This document shows positions 53,151 through 62,396 of a DNA stretch of 64,000 nucleotides, in pieces. Positions within the stretch are counted from its first letter, which is position 1, and the number at the start of each line of letters is the position of its first letter. The stretch covers positions 2,728,001-2,792,000 of the forward strand of contig NZ_CP117880.1 in NCBI RefSeq assembly GCF_028736175.1. The letters are read 5' to 3'. Source of the stretch: Sphingobacterium oryzagri (GTDB lineage: Bacteria; Bacteroidota; Bacteroidia; Sphingobacteriales; Sphingobacteriaceae). The notes below the pieces were generated by a model. That model ran no database searches, had not been told where the DNA came from, and saw only the letters and a list, made by a program, of their open reading frames with translations. The position numbers and the translations under genes were made by a program.

Positions 53151-54715
53151 AATGCCCCCCCTTTCGTATCTGCGATGTAACCATATTTGGTTAGCCGAAG
53201 CTCTAACCCATTAAGATCATACTGGTCTAGCGGTCTATCCCCCACCACCATCATTTTAAGCGGACGTTCCTCGATCACAACTTGAAAACCCTGCTTTTCG
53301 AGCGCCGAAATCAGTGAAGGAAGGTCACCCTGCCTGTCGGGCAGATCAATATCGAACCGGTAGTCAATGCCCGTCTCATCGAAAGCAAGTGGCATGGGTG
53401 TTGATGTCTGCTCGTTGATATAATACAGTAGGCTGCTCATTTTAGCATTGAGCAGATAGTTCTTTGCGCCCGATGAGGACCTACCCATATGCCGCGGCAT
53501 TTTAGACATCAGCTCCTCCTCTTTCACCCGCAGAGTGCGGATACCATGCTCTTTTGACCTTTCGAGCACTGCTCCTGACTGTCGTCGAATAGACAAACAG
53601 CGCATCTGCCGAGTAACTACGCCGAAATGATAACCCGTAAAATCAGTGATATCCCTATGCATACGCGCATTGACTCTAGATTTCGGCCAATCTAGCGGTA
53701 AGCTATGCTCATAGCTCACGCTGAACAGCTTTTCGTTCAAGGGCAATCCTGTTTGCCAAAAGTCCAAGTTGACACTATCGGCCGAGAGCATGATTAACCT
53801 ATTAGGCGCTGCCGCTCGGAACCCTTGATTACCTAACGCAAACTCCATTAGCGCCAGGATTGATCGATTTACGTGCCGCTGGTATTGAATTCCTTGAGCG
53901 GAATCCAAGTACGCTTTGGAAGACATTTCGTAGCCATCGATATAGCTGGACACCGCCGAATAGAGTTTCGGGCGGTTTTGCGCTAAGCCAACTACGTTAT
54001 CCGCGAGCATAGTAGTATCAAGCTGGCCAATGTAGCGCTCGATCTGATAAGGTTCACCTTTTGCAATATTCGAAAGTATAGTTTTGCTTAACAACTGTGG
54101 TGGTATGGACTGCTCCAATATTCCCTGTTTATTGATAATAGCTACATGGGGAATAAAACGATGCGGAATAAGACGATCCATAACCTTTCCATCAACAAGG
54201 CTAAAAAACCTATTTCCAAGATCCTGAATAGTCTGTGAGCGGGTCACCGACAAAAACTTCACGATCCTATCACGTCCCTCAAAAGTAATCGGTAGCATGA
54301 CAACATCATCTTGTAAACCCTCTATCAGATCATGCATAAAGGGCATATTGGCAATACAACCTACACAAGTCGTCGCCCAAAAGTCAATGACAATCGTCTT
54401 GCCCTTGTAGTCACTTAGTTTAATAAAATCGGATTTCCCGCCATAGCTTATCCGCTCAAAAGAAAGTTCCCATATTTCATCGGGAATGTACTCTCCTGCT
54501 GTTATGGGCGAAATATCTAGCCGCCCCTCCACTTCATTAGAAACAGGAAGCGTTTGGGCTGACACTAGACGACTAAACAACAAAGAGAAACAAAAGACGA
54601 AGCAGACAAGTCCGCTGCCCCACTTAGGTGTAGATTGAGAAGTAAAATGTAGTGGGATGTTGAGCAGCTGCCCGTTCAAAAGGGCATACCTATCCCATTT
54701 GCGTAAATTTCGCAT
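53147..54715 (-). CDS. TlpA-family thioredoxin-like protein with extra C-terminal region
   Basis: 522 residues. After a long N-terminus (QSTPKWGSGLVCFVFCFSLL as signal/anchor), TIVIDFWATTCVGCIANMPF gives the thioredoxin C-x2-C near residue 115. The remaining 350 residues contain a second region (ELMSKMPRHMGRSSSGAKNYLL) and a STN-like end (FDIDLPDRQGDLPSLISALE; GFQVVIEERPLKMMVV). The STN-like part may signal to the receptor. It starts the TlpA-SusC-SusD operon and overlaps susC. Confidence 0.88.
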   Translation of the reverse strand: MRNLRKWDRYALLNGQLLNIPLHFTSQSTPKWGSGLVCFVFCFSLLFSRLVSAQTLPVSNEVEGRLDISPITAGEYIPDEIWELSFERISYGGKSDFIKLSDYKGKTIVIDFWATTCVGCIANMPFMHDLIEGLQDDVVMLPITFEGRDRIVKFLSVTRSQTIQDLGNRFFSLVDGKVMDRLIPHRFIPHVAIINKQGILEQSIPPQLLSKTILSNIAKGEPYQIERYIGQLDTTMLADNVVGLAQNRPKLYSAVSSYIDGYEMSSKAYLDSAQGIQYQRHVNRSILALMEFALGNQGFRAAAPNRLIMLSADSVNLDFWQTGLPLNEKLFSVSYEHSLPLDWPKSRVNARMHRDITDFTGYHFGVVTRQMRCLSIRRQSGAVLERSKEHGIRTLRVKEEELMSKMPRHMGRSSSGAKNYLLNAKMSSLLYYINEQTSTPMPLAFDETGIDYRFDIDLPDRQGDLPSLISALEKQGFQVVIEERPLKMMVVGDRPLDQYDLNGLELRLTKYGYIADTKGGAL

Positions 54716-54973
54716 TCATTAAGGTGTTTAAGCAAGAGCAATAACGGTGACCACCAAAGATTCTGCAGCTATCTCTAGTTCAACCCAATTACCCAATTGC
54801 GGTTAGTAAAAAATAATAAAAATAGAATGCGTGTTATTTCCAGAGATTCATATTCCAGTCTAAAAGGTTATTAGCGCGCATCCATAAGGACAATCTACTG
54901 CAAATCATTCTGGCGCAGTAATCACGTTCTTGTACAATTGTTGTTTTAAACTCATACCCATTATGGTTTATGG

Positions 54974-55167
54974 GTCTTGCTGAGGCAATCTTCAAAGAAG
55001 GGGGACTGCCACCCGTAACTCCATAAGATTCTCAGGCCTAAAGTCGCGCCGGGAAAAACAGCAGTCCCACACTTCAATGAAGGAAATACAAAGTTAGCAC
55101 TTTTCATTGAATGCGTGAGATATTTACTGCTGCCTTGCCACTTGGCCTGAGAATGGAGTTGCAAGAC
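54974..55167. ncRNA. Candidate structured RNA of about 190 nt (6S-like outline)
   Basis: Nested inverted repeats fold the whole stretch into a rod. GTCTTGC (54974) pairs with GCAAGAC (55161), and AACTCC (55016) with GGAGTT (55155). ATTCTCAGGCC (55028) pairs with GGCCTGAGAAT (55144), and AGCAGT (55061) with ACTGCT (55120). The terminal stem is TTCAATGAA (55074) with TTCATTGAA (55096). A T-run follows on the forward strand. The length and bulged-rod shape are 6S-like, but I cannot confirm family or strand. A 67-codon reverse frame overlaps it and is probably not a gene. Confidence 0.6.
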
Positions 55168-55284
55168 TTTTAAATATCCAAATTATTGATACTTTTTATC
55201 TATATCATAATCAAATATACAAAATCATACCAAAGTAAACAAATATGTTGACCAAAAATTTCAATTTGTATCGATTTTTCCATT

Positions 55285-55518
55285 ATGGAACAAGATCACA
55301 TAGATTTTAGAAAAAGACTAGGAGAAAGAATCGCAGAATTAAGAGTAAGTAGAGGAATGGAACAGGGCGAGTTAGCCGCCTTTATCAATAAAGATAAGCA
55401 ATTTATTAATAGGTACGAGCGCCAAGGGGCGAACCCTACCGCATTTATTCTCGTTCAGATAGCAAATGCATTAGAGGTATCACCTAATGATTTATTAAAT
55501 TTTAAGCTAAGCAAATAG
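55285..55518 (+). CDS. XRE-family helix-turn-helix regulator
   Basis: 77 residues made up of one Cro/CI-type domain: FRKRLGERIAELRVSRGMEQ, then LAAFINKDKQFINRYERQ (helix-turn-helix) and NPTAFILVQIANALEVSPNDLLN. No sensor domain. It lies in A/T-rich DNA between the structured RNA and the RadC-like gene. A plausible regulator of the element's right-hand genes. Confidence 0.88.
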   Translation: MEQDHIDFRKRLGERIAELRVSRGMEQGELAAFINKDKQFINRYERQGANPTAFILVQIANALEVSPNDLLNFKLSK

Positions 55519-55822
55519 TAGAATATACAGTGAGTATTGGGTGTTGAGCTGATAGTGATGTTCAAGGTTTTTTCATGCATATAAAAATTGCTGTGATAGC
55601 TGCGCACCACTAATCATAATGACAATTGCCATTCAATTAACAAATCTTACTGCAAGCAACAGACCGTAACGATAATTTCAATGAGATTGCCGAAGAAATC
55701 CCGACAATTCAAGTATAATCAAAAGCTGCGTAAACCCACCCTCCTAAAAAAACACACAAACGAATTGCCCTGGTAGGCCGATGAGGGTTTGCCAGCTTTA
55801 TACATTAGCATGTAAAAAGTGA
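55519..55822. other. Gene-free stretch
   Basis: Between converging genes. I see no gene and no T-tailed hairpin of convincing strength. Confidence 0.4.
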
Positions 55823-56317
55823 CTACAAGTACCCTTCATCCCTAAAAGAATAGTAATTATCTTCCGTCAAAATGATGTGATCATTAAGTCTAATAGCTAA
55901 TAGCTCTCCGGCCTCAGCCAACCGCCTAGTAAGTGTTCTGTCAGCTGAACTTGGTTCGCAGGTACCACTCGGATGGTTATGTGCAACAACGATTGAGGAA
56001 GATCTCGCTAACAGTGCTGTTGAGAACACAATCCTAATGTCAACCAATACCTGATCAAGTCCACCTTCGGCAACTTTATAGTATCCTAAAAGATCTAATT
56101 TGTTCGAAAAGCAAAGCAGATAGAAACTTTCACGAATATTGATTTGATCTACTTCCCATATGGTGCGAAGGATTTGACTTACTTTTAATGAGCTATTGAT
56201 CTGAAGGAAATCAGGATTGTCGAGTTTGACGGATTTCTTGTAGCTAAGCGCCAATTCATTGGCATAAATACCCTTACTAGCGGATGTACTTTGATTGAGG
56301 TCTAATGAAAACTGCAT
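55823..56317 (-). CDS. RadC-like JAB-domain protein
   Basis: 164 residues from ATG 56317 (MQFSLDLNQ); the longer open frame upstream is not protein-like. The JAMM metal motif is VVAHNHPSGTCEPSSADRTL (H-x-H...S...D), with an early Glu at residues 50-60 (WEVDQINIRESFYLLCF). Such short RadC proteins are typical ICE and plasmid genes of Bacteroidota; their role in anti-restriction or repair is unproven. It neighbours an RteC gene, reinforcing a mobile-element setting. Confidence 0.88.
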   Translation of the reverse strand: MQFSLDLNQSTSASKGIYANELALSYKKSVKLDNPDFLQINSSLKVSQILRTIWEVDQINIRESFYLLCFSNKLDLLGYYKVAEGGLDQVLVDIRIVFSTALLARSSSIVVAHNHPSGTCEPSSADRTLTRRLAEAGELLAIRLNDHIILTEDNYYSFRDEGYL

Positions 56318-56655
56318 AATGGATGGGATTAAGTGAAAGAAATTATTAACACCTGTATCCCACGAGCCAATAGATTGAAAAGCAAAAGAAAAAGAGGCAA
56401 AAAATGACAAGGTAACGGAGGCTCCGACCATAAAGGTTGGATACCCATTTTTTGTAGAATTTTATTGTGACCGTGTGTAATGAACTGCGGGGCGCATCAA
56501 TCTGGCGACGTAACTTTGTGTTCCATAATTTAGCTGTCCAAAGCTGATTAAATGCCCCATATTGGATGTCGTCGTATTCATCCAAACGCCAACGAGATAT
56601 GTTATTGCAGATTTATAAATATAGATACTAAGCTTTTATGTTTAGTGGAGAGCTA
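56318..56655. other. Gene-free stretch upstream of the RadC-like gene
   Basis: Open reverse-strand frames here have no domain features; the region should carry the promoter of the RadC-like gene. No repeats found. Confidence 0.4.
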
Positions 56656-57507
56656 TTATCGATTTCCCTCTTCTATATTCATCCTTATGGCGATTGCCAT
56701 TTCATCAAGGAACTTTGTATAGCTAATCTTCTTACGGCGTTTGATATCCATAAAAATTCGGTAAGCCTGCCGAAGGTCAACATTCAATGTGTCTTCGAAC
56801 CAATCGATAATCTCGCCAATTTCTGCTTTCCCATTATTGAGCCTCCTCGTTAAATAGATACCATAGATCAATTCGACTAATTCGGCTTTATCACCAGACC
56901 AATACCTTCTGCTCTGCTTAAGCGCAGCAGAAAGCATATCCTCTTTAAAAGTCTGCGTAAAGAACTTCACACGCGATATGATAAAATCGCGCAGCATCTC
57001 CATAGCTTTAAATTGAGCAAACATATAATCCATCTGTGTGGAGTATTTGCGCATGCGGCCAGAAACAAACTCCTGTCCTAAAGGAAACTCAGAGATGTTC
57101 TTTCTAAGGAAAAACTCTTCATCTCTCATAGTTTCACCAGCAAGGTAATATTGATAGAGAAAAGCATGCTTTTGAAAGAACCGACTGATCGAGGACAATT
57201 CCTCCAATAAAAAATTTTTAGACATGTCGTCCGTGCCCACCGGCATGCTTACAAGCAGGTAATTTTGCTGTATCAGATAGATCTGCCAACTAAGAAATCT
57301 CGGTTTTACATACTTAAAAAAATGGATCTCCGATTGTATGGTTGCTGGAGAGTGTAACTCGAAATAATCAAACAAGTTTTCCAATGTGCGCTGAATACAG
57401 CCGAGTGACTGCCCTAAAGATTTTCCTGCTTCATCCATTACATTATCGAATGTTTGCAGTTCTTCTAGCATTTCCTGATATAGTTTTTCGAGTTCCTTAT
57501 CTGACAT
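56656..57507 (-). CDS. RteC-domain protein (copy 2)
   Basis: 283 residues. IHFFKYVKPRFLSWQIYLIQQ, ELVELIYGIYLTRRLNNGKA and IIDWFEDTLNVDLRQAYRIF match the same regions of copy 1 at 42594, at similar spacing. The two are diverged paralogues. RteC proteins bind DNA and activate excision genes in CTnDOT. Upstream, at 57570-57690, lie TTCGCCAA/TTGGCGAA palindromes that could be its own or its target's operator. Confidence 0.88.
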   Translation of the reverse strand: MSDKELEKLYQEMLEELQTFDNVMDEAGKSLGQSLGCIQRTLENLFDYFELHSPATIQSEIHFFKYVKPRFLSWQIYLIQQNYLLVSMPVGTDDMSKNFLLEELSSISRFFQKHAFLYQYYLAGETMRDEEFFLRKNISEFPLGQEFVSGRMRKYSTQMDYMFAQFKAMEMLRDFIISRVKFFTQTFKEDMLSAALKQSRRYWSGDKAELVELIYGIYLTRRLNNGKAEIGEIIDWFEDTLNVDLRQAYRIFMDIKRRKKISYTKFLDEMAIAIRMNIEEGNR

Positions 57508-57569
57508 ATGACTATAAGTTTTAAAGACGTAACTGATTTATACAAAATTGCCAATACAGACCGGATCAT

Positions 57570-57690
57570 TTCGCCAATAATAACCAATTGGCGAAGCATA
57601 AAAATGCAAGGTTTTTATATCGCTTCAGTATACTTCAATCCTATTAAATCAGTAAAAACACCACTTTTCGCCAAGTTCTGCCAATTGGCA
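57570..57690. promoter_or_regulatory. TTCGCCAA palindromes upstream of rteC copy 2
   Basis: TTCGCCAAT (57570-57578) and ATTGGCGAA (57587-57595) are exact 9-bp arms with 8-bp spacing. Further on, TTCGCCAA (57667) precedes TGCCAATTGGCA (57679-57690), a perfect 12-bp palindrome. The shared GCCAA core suggests one binding protein. Confidence 0.55.
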
Positions 57691-57902
57691 AGACCAATGT
57701 TGATATTCAATCAGCGAAAAATGATGAGAGTTTGTCGTGGAATCAAACGTAAATGTTTCCAATAGTCGGGAACCGTAAAAGGAGATGTAGCGGATAACAC
57801 GATCGTCCTACATGACACAAGATCTTATTCTTTATCTTACATTAATTTACTTAATCTAAGGGTATCACCCACAACCCTAAAGATACGTGAGAAAAAGAAT
57901 TG

Positions 57903-58230
57903 CTACGGTGTATCCTGTACCGGTGGAGACAATCCGTCCCACCCAAACGGTTCATAGCGATGTTTTCCAATAGGACCTACCTAACGTCCACGCAAAATGA
58001 AACGAGAAATGCTTCCAGTTGAGCACTGGGCTGGGGACTTGGGAATTAAATATGAAATGCATGGCCTCTTTAGAAAAATCATCTAACCATTTCCGCACCA
58101 CATCGGCAGAGCGGAAAAGCGGCATCCGATGTTCGTTTGATCCGTCGTGATAGATAGTAGCCTTTACGTCATTGCTGATCGCGTTAGTATATCAAAACTT
58201 CCCATCGTGCTAACAACATCACCCTGATCA
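57903..58230 (-). pseudogene. Remnant of an SRAP (YedK-like) gene
   Basis: Three reverse-strand fragments in differing frames recall the C-terminal half of SOS-response-associated peptidases. MGSFDILTRSA corresponds to the ILTT strand. NDVKATIYHDGSNEHRMPLF corresponds to the IHxxxKRMP block with the active-site His. KHRYEPFGWDG lies near the end. A -1 shift separates the first two (near 58171), and the N-terminal part with the catalytic Cys is absent. Decayed gene. Confidence 0.5.
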
Positions 58231-58535
58231 ACTATTTAGGTCTACTGACAAAGTCCATGAAAAAAAAAGCTACCTTTCAGTTTCATCAACGTAGTAAGGC
58301 ATCTGCTTCCAGCAGTTGACATTAGGGTTGTATAAAAATTCCTGAGATAAGAATTAAAGCTGAGGACAATCTGCAAAAGCGTGTTTCAATTAAAACAGTA
58401 AAGAAAATAATCTGTTTTGTACAAAAAGAGCAGTAATGATCCGCCATCTCCATTTTGTATACAATTATCCACGATTTGTATAAGAGACCTGATAACGACA
58501 GGCCTTATCTTTGATAAATATTAAATCAAAAAAAA

Positions 58536-58937
58536 ATGCAAACAAAAGAAATTGTGATGTCTTATTTTGAAGCGATAGCAGCGGGACGTTTTGAAGATTT
58601 AGCCAAGTACAAATCAACCGACTCCGTCTATTGGATCAGTGGTGAAGGTTCATGGCCATTGGGAGGCTGGCGAACAAAAGAGGATATGAACGATGCCTTT
58701 TCATTAATCTTAGCACGGTTCCCAAAAGGATTGAATATCACCATCCGGTCCATCGTGGCAGAAGGCGACCATGTGACCGTTCATTTGAATAACCGAGCAG
58801 AACGTGTTGATGGATGCATTTATAATAACGAGATCGTTGTCGTCACGAAAATCCAAAACGGTCTTATCGTCGAAGAGCGTGAGTTTTTGGACACCATTCA
58901 CGCGAACACACTGTTTTTCGGTGAACTAACGGGATAA
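58536..58937 (+). CDS. NTF2-like (SnoaL-type) protein
   Basis: 133 residues with the cone fold outline: VMSYFEAIAAGRFEDLAKY (helix), WPLGGWRTKEDMNDAFSLIL, then strands ITIRSIVAEGDHVTVHLNNR and IVVVTKIQNGLIVEEREF. No catalytic residues can be named; such proteins act on small ligands or as accessory subunits. An AraC regulator begins 42 bases downstream on the same strand. The leader contains TATCTTTG at 58506, close to the Bacteroidota -7 element. Confidence 0.85.
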   Translation: MQTKEIVMSYFEAIAAGRFEDLAKYKSTDSVYWISGEGSWPLGGWRTKEDMNDAFSLILARFPKGLNITIRSIVAEGDHVTVHLNNRAERVDGCIYNNEIVVVTKIQNGLIVEEREFLDTIHANTLFFGELTG

Positions 58938-58979
58938 AAGCACATATTTGCATCTACAATATACACTAATGGATTTAAG

Positions 58980-59882
58980 ATGAACTCCGCCGAAACCATA
59001 ACAATCGACACGGTCGAACAGTATACAAAACTATTCCGGTGTCCTTCTGCACACCATCCGTTATTGAGCATATGCCAGGTCACGGATATCAAAGAGATGG
59101 CACCGATCGATGTACCGGTAAAACTTAATCTGTACTTTATCGTCGTAAAAGATGGTGCTTTTTGCACGGGTAAATATGGTTGGCGTCCCTATGATTTTTC
59201 GAGTGGCGCTATGAGTTTTTTCTCACCAGGGCAAATACACCTGTGGAATGAACGGCCTATTCAAGCAAGTTCGTGGGGATGGATGCTGGCATTCCATCCC
59301 GATTTTATTCGTAAATCTCCATTTTGGAACAAGATCAATAAACTAAAACTGTTTTCCTACGAAACCAATGAAGCTTTGCACATTTCAGATGCAGAGCGGT
59401 CGACACTTGAAGGGATTATCCAACATATACAGAATGAATATCACCGAAGTATAGATATGCACAGCCAAGATATAATCCTGGCGCAATTGGATGTTCTGTT
59501 GAGTTATTCCGAACGCTTCTATACTCGTCAGTTTCGAACAAGGAGCAGTGTGGAAACAGACCTAGTGGCACGTCTCCAAAGCTTGCTGCATAATCACTTT
59601 AGTGACAAGGGAAACAAAACCGTTGCGGCACATGATCTAGCAGCTGAATTATCTATGTCGCGACACTATTTAAGCGATCTTCTGCGGAAGACTACCGGCA
59701 TGAGCACTCAGCAGCACATCCACGCTTATCTGATTGAACGCTCAAAAACTCTGTTGCTGACCACAAACTTATCTGTAAGTGAAGTCGCGTATTCGCTAGG
59801 GTTTGAATATCCGCAATATTTTAGTCGATTGTTTAAAAGTAAGACCGGTCAAAGCCCATTAGCATTCCGTAGAACGACTTAA
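58980..59882 (+). CDS. AraC-family transcription regulator
   Basis: 300 residues. An N-terminal cupin-like sensor (GQIHLWNERPIQASSWGWML) precedes the C-terminal double HTH: AAELSMSRHYLSDLLRKTTG and EVAYSLGFEYPQYFSRLFKS, the latter the strongly conserved AraC block. It probably controls the preceding NTF2-like gene or the next, a metallophosphoesterase 10 bases on. Ligand unknown. Confidence 0.92.
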   Translation: MNSAETITIDTVEQYTKLFRCPSAHHPLLSICQVTDIKEMAPIDVPVKLNLYFIVVKDGAFCTGKYGWRPYDFSSGAMSFFSPGQIHLWNERPIQASSWGWMLAFHPDFIRKSPFWNKINKLKLFSYETNEALHISDAERSTLEGIIQHIQNEYHRSIDMHSQDIILAQLDVLLSYSERFYTRQFRTRSSVETDLVARLQSLLHNHFSDKGNKTVAAHDLAAELSMSRHYLSDLLRKTTGMSTQQHIHAYLIERSKTLLLTTNLSVSEVAYSLGFEYPQYFSRLFKSKTGQSPLAFRRTT

Positions 59883-59892
59883 AATAGCTACC

Positions 59893-61008
59893 ATGAAATA
59901 CATCGGAATTCTCATATCCAGTATGATCATAATCAGTTTGTTGGTAGGAGCAGTAATCTACCTTTCGGACAGGTGTTCCATATTTTTCCCCATTATATCG
60001 AGAAAAACATGGGTATTGGGCTTTATATCCCTACTTGTTCTCGCTATTATTTGCATGACGGTTTTTGCGACAACCGCCAATCCCGTAGCGAAAAGCATCT
60101 TTATTTTTGGGGGAATTGCACTTTCGCTTCTGATTTCTCTTTTTATAGCTGTCGCGTCAACGGACCTGTTAAATTTATTTTTTAAATTTTCGTCGCAAGT
60201 CAGTAGCGCTATCGCAATTGGCTTTATGTCCATGTTAAGTATTTATGGGGTGTGGAACGCCTATACGATACAAGTAAAGGAACTAACCATTCCGGTAGTG
60301 GGATTGAAAAGAGAAATAAGGGCTGTGCATATTACCGACGCTCATTTGGGTAATTTTAGAGGAAAAGATGAGGTGGAGAAGATTGTACGAAAAATTAAGG
60401 AACTCCATCCTGAAATTGTTTTCAATACAGGTGATATGTTCGACAGCAAATCTCATTTTACTGACGGCAATGATGTATTAGAGGCCTTTCGCTCCCTGAA
60501 CGCTCCACACTACTTCGTGTACGGTAATCATGATGAACAGGTCGGAATAGAGGAGGTTATAAAACAGATGAAAAGTGCAAATGCGATCGTTCTCCAAAAC
60601 GAAATCAGCTTCTTTGGCGAATTGCAGATCATAGGACTCAACAATATGCTCGCAGATCGTCATACGTTTGATATACACAGCACCGCGGCATCGGAAACTA
60701 TAGCCGACGTAATGCATGAGCTGGAGATAAAGCAAGATGCGCCGACCATCGTCCTTCACCATCGGCCAGACGGCGTTAAATATATGCAGCAAAAGGATGT
60801 CGATTTGTTACTGGCAGGCCATACACACGGAGGACAGTTATTCCCATTTACGTTTATCGCAAAACTCATGTTCGGCTACAACAATGGACTCTACCGAAAT
60901 GGAACAATGCAAATTTATGTATCCGAGGGGACGGGAACGATCTTCACGCCAATTCGTTTGGGTACGAAAAGCGAATTAACATTGTTAAAACTGATTCCGA
61001 AGATATAA
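59893..61008 (+). CDS. Membrane-anchored metallophosphoesterase
   Basis: 371 residues. Four hydrophobic segments occupy the first 120 residues. Then come the calcineurin-like motifs: AVHITDAHLGNFRG (D-x-H), EIVFNTGDMFDS (GD), YFVYGNHDEQVG (GNHD) and LLAGHTHGGQLFPF (GHxH). All metal ligands appear present. This family includes YkuE-like lipid-linked phosphoesterases. The gene is 10 bases after the AraC gene, so likely co-transcribed. Confidence 0.92.
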   Translation: MKYIGILISSMIIISLLVGAVIYLSDRCSIFFPIISRKTWVLGFISLLVLAIICMTVFATTANPVAKSIFIFGGIALSLLISLFIAVASTDLLNLFFKFSSQVSSAIAIGFMSMLSIYGVWNAYTIQVKELTIPVVGLKREIRAVHITDAHLGNFRGKDEVEKIVRKIKELHPEIVFNTGDMFDSKSHFTDGNDVLEAFRSLNAPHYFVYGNHDEQVGIEEVIKQMKSANAIVLQNEISFFGELQIIGLNNMLADRHTFDIHSTAASETIADVMHELEIKQDAPTIVLHHRPDGVKYMQQKDVDLLLAGHTHGGQLFPFTFIAKLMFGYNNGLYRNGTMQIYVSEGTGTIFTPIRLGTKSELTLLKLIPKI

Positions 61009-61192
61009 AGCTAGTCAATCACTTGTCATATGGTAGTTATCGATCATTCGTTTTAAACACAGAAACTAAACGCCAGCCCGAAGACCAACAATTCAGTTTC
61101 CATAGTAGACCATTATTCGTGACTACCAAGTATTAGCATATTTCAGCTGGTCCCTGCGCAAAAGCTATGCAGGCCAATAATAACCAGCAACC

Positions 61193-62326
61193 CTACCCAC
61201 GCCCATCAGGATATACGGTCTTAGGATAGGTCGTGTATCCCTGTTCTCCTCCGCCATAATACGTACTGCGATCAGCTGTTGCGAGTGGCAGATCATGTTT
61301 GAAGCGCTCCACCAAATCAGGATTAGCGATAAACGGTTCGCCAAAAGAAACTAGATCCGCCGTCCCCTTCTGTAAGATCTCATTGGCCGTGGTCTTGGAA
61401 AATCCAAGATTAGCCATTATTCTTCCAGTATAATGAGCCTGGAAATGAGCAAAATAGTCCTCCTGTAACGCTGCTACTGGCGAGCCGCTAAGATCTTCCG
61501 AAGGGCCAACAATATGCACATAGGCCAAATCATAATCGTTAAGTCTGTCCAATATGTATTTGAACAAAGGAATGGTTTCTTCATCGGGCTTTACGATTCC
61601 GACATGACTAAGCATCACTGGGGTGAACTTAATCGCCACCCGCTTGCTATCCCAAACTTCCATAATACTGTTCAGTATGTCAAACACAATACGGGCACGC
61701 TTTTCGATGCTTCCACCGTAATCATCAGTACGTCTGTTGGCAGCTATACTCAAAAACTGCGGAATAAGCATTCCTGCCTGAGCATGAATCTCCACGCCGT
61801 CAAAACCAGCATCCCTGGCATGTCGTGCAGCCTGCTTATAATCACGGATTGTTTGTTTTATCTCTGCTAGGGACATCGCTCTCGGCACAGGAGACGCTTT
61901 GAAGCCATCGGGTGTAAAAGATTGCGTTTGCAAATCAATGGCAGAAGGCCCAACAGGAAGTTCGCCGTTAAGCAGTTCCGGATGGGAAGCACCGCCAATA
62001 TGCCCTAACTGCGAAAAGATCAGTCCGCCCTTTTCATGAACGGCACTCGTTACCAATTTCCATCCTTCCACCTGTTCTACAGTGTAAATACCCGGCACAT
62101 TTATAAACCCGATAGATTGCGCATTCACCCAGGTGCCTTCTGCTAAGATCAACCCGGCAGACGCACGCTGCGCATAATATTCAGCCATTAACGGTGTCGG
62201 AATTAGTTCTGGGTTATTAGCGCGGGCCCGGGTCAGTGAGGCCATTACTACCCTATTTTTCAATGTTAGCTCTCCCAACTTGTATTCTTCCAGGAGTAAT
62301 TGCTTATTTGGATCTGTTGCGTTCAT
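61193..62326 (-). CDS. nemA: Alkene reductase, old yellow enzyme family
   Basis: 377 residues. FMN barrel starting LLEEYKLGELTLKNRVVMAS. GVEIHAQAGMLIPQFL, with the proton/ligand His region modified from HGANGYL to HAQAGML, and RRTDDYGGSIEKRARIVFDI are hallmarks, with GRIMANLGFSK near the FMN phosphate. It reduces activated C=C bonds using NAD(P)H, for example nitro or enone electrophiles. It is divergent to an HxlR regulator across a 26-bp palindrome, the usual control arrangement. Confidence 0.92.
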   Translation of the reverse strand: MNATDPNKQLLLEEYKLGELTLKNRVVMASLTRARANNPELIPTPLMAEYYAQRASAGLILAEGTWVNAQSIGFINVPGIYTVEQVEGWKLVTSAVHEKGGLIFSQLGHIGGASHPELLNGELPVGPSAIDLQTQSFTPDGFKASPVPRAMSLAEIKQTIRDYKQAARHARDAGFDGVEIHAQAGMLIPQFLSIAANRRTDDYGGSIEKRARIVFDILNSIMEVWDSKRVAIKFTPVMLSHVGIVKPDEETIPLFKYILDRLNDYDLAYVHIVGPSEDLSGSPVAALQEDYFAHFQAHYTGRIMANLGFSKTTANEILQKGTADLVSFGEPFIANPDLVERFKHDLPLATADRSTYYGGGEQGYTTYPKTVYPDGRG

Positions 62327-62396
62327 TTATTCCGTTTTTTTATAGCGACAAATCTCCATCATTCACACCTCGCTATCAATATGGGTGAAAAGAATA

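Noticed and set aside
54961..55164. 67-codon reverse frame overlapping the structured RNA
   Set aside because: Its bounds coincide with the nested inverted repeats; the repeats explain the sequence better than a protein with that Ser/Gly/Trp-rich composition.
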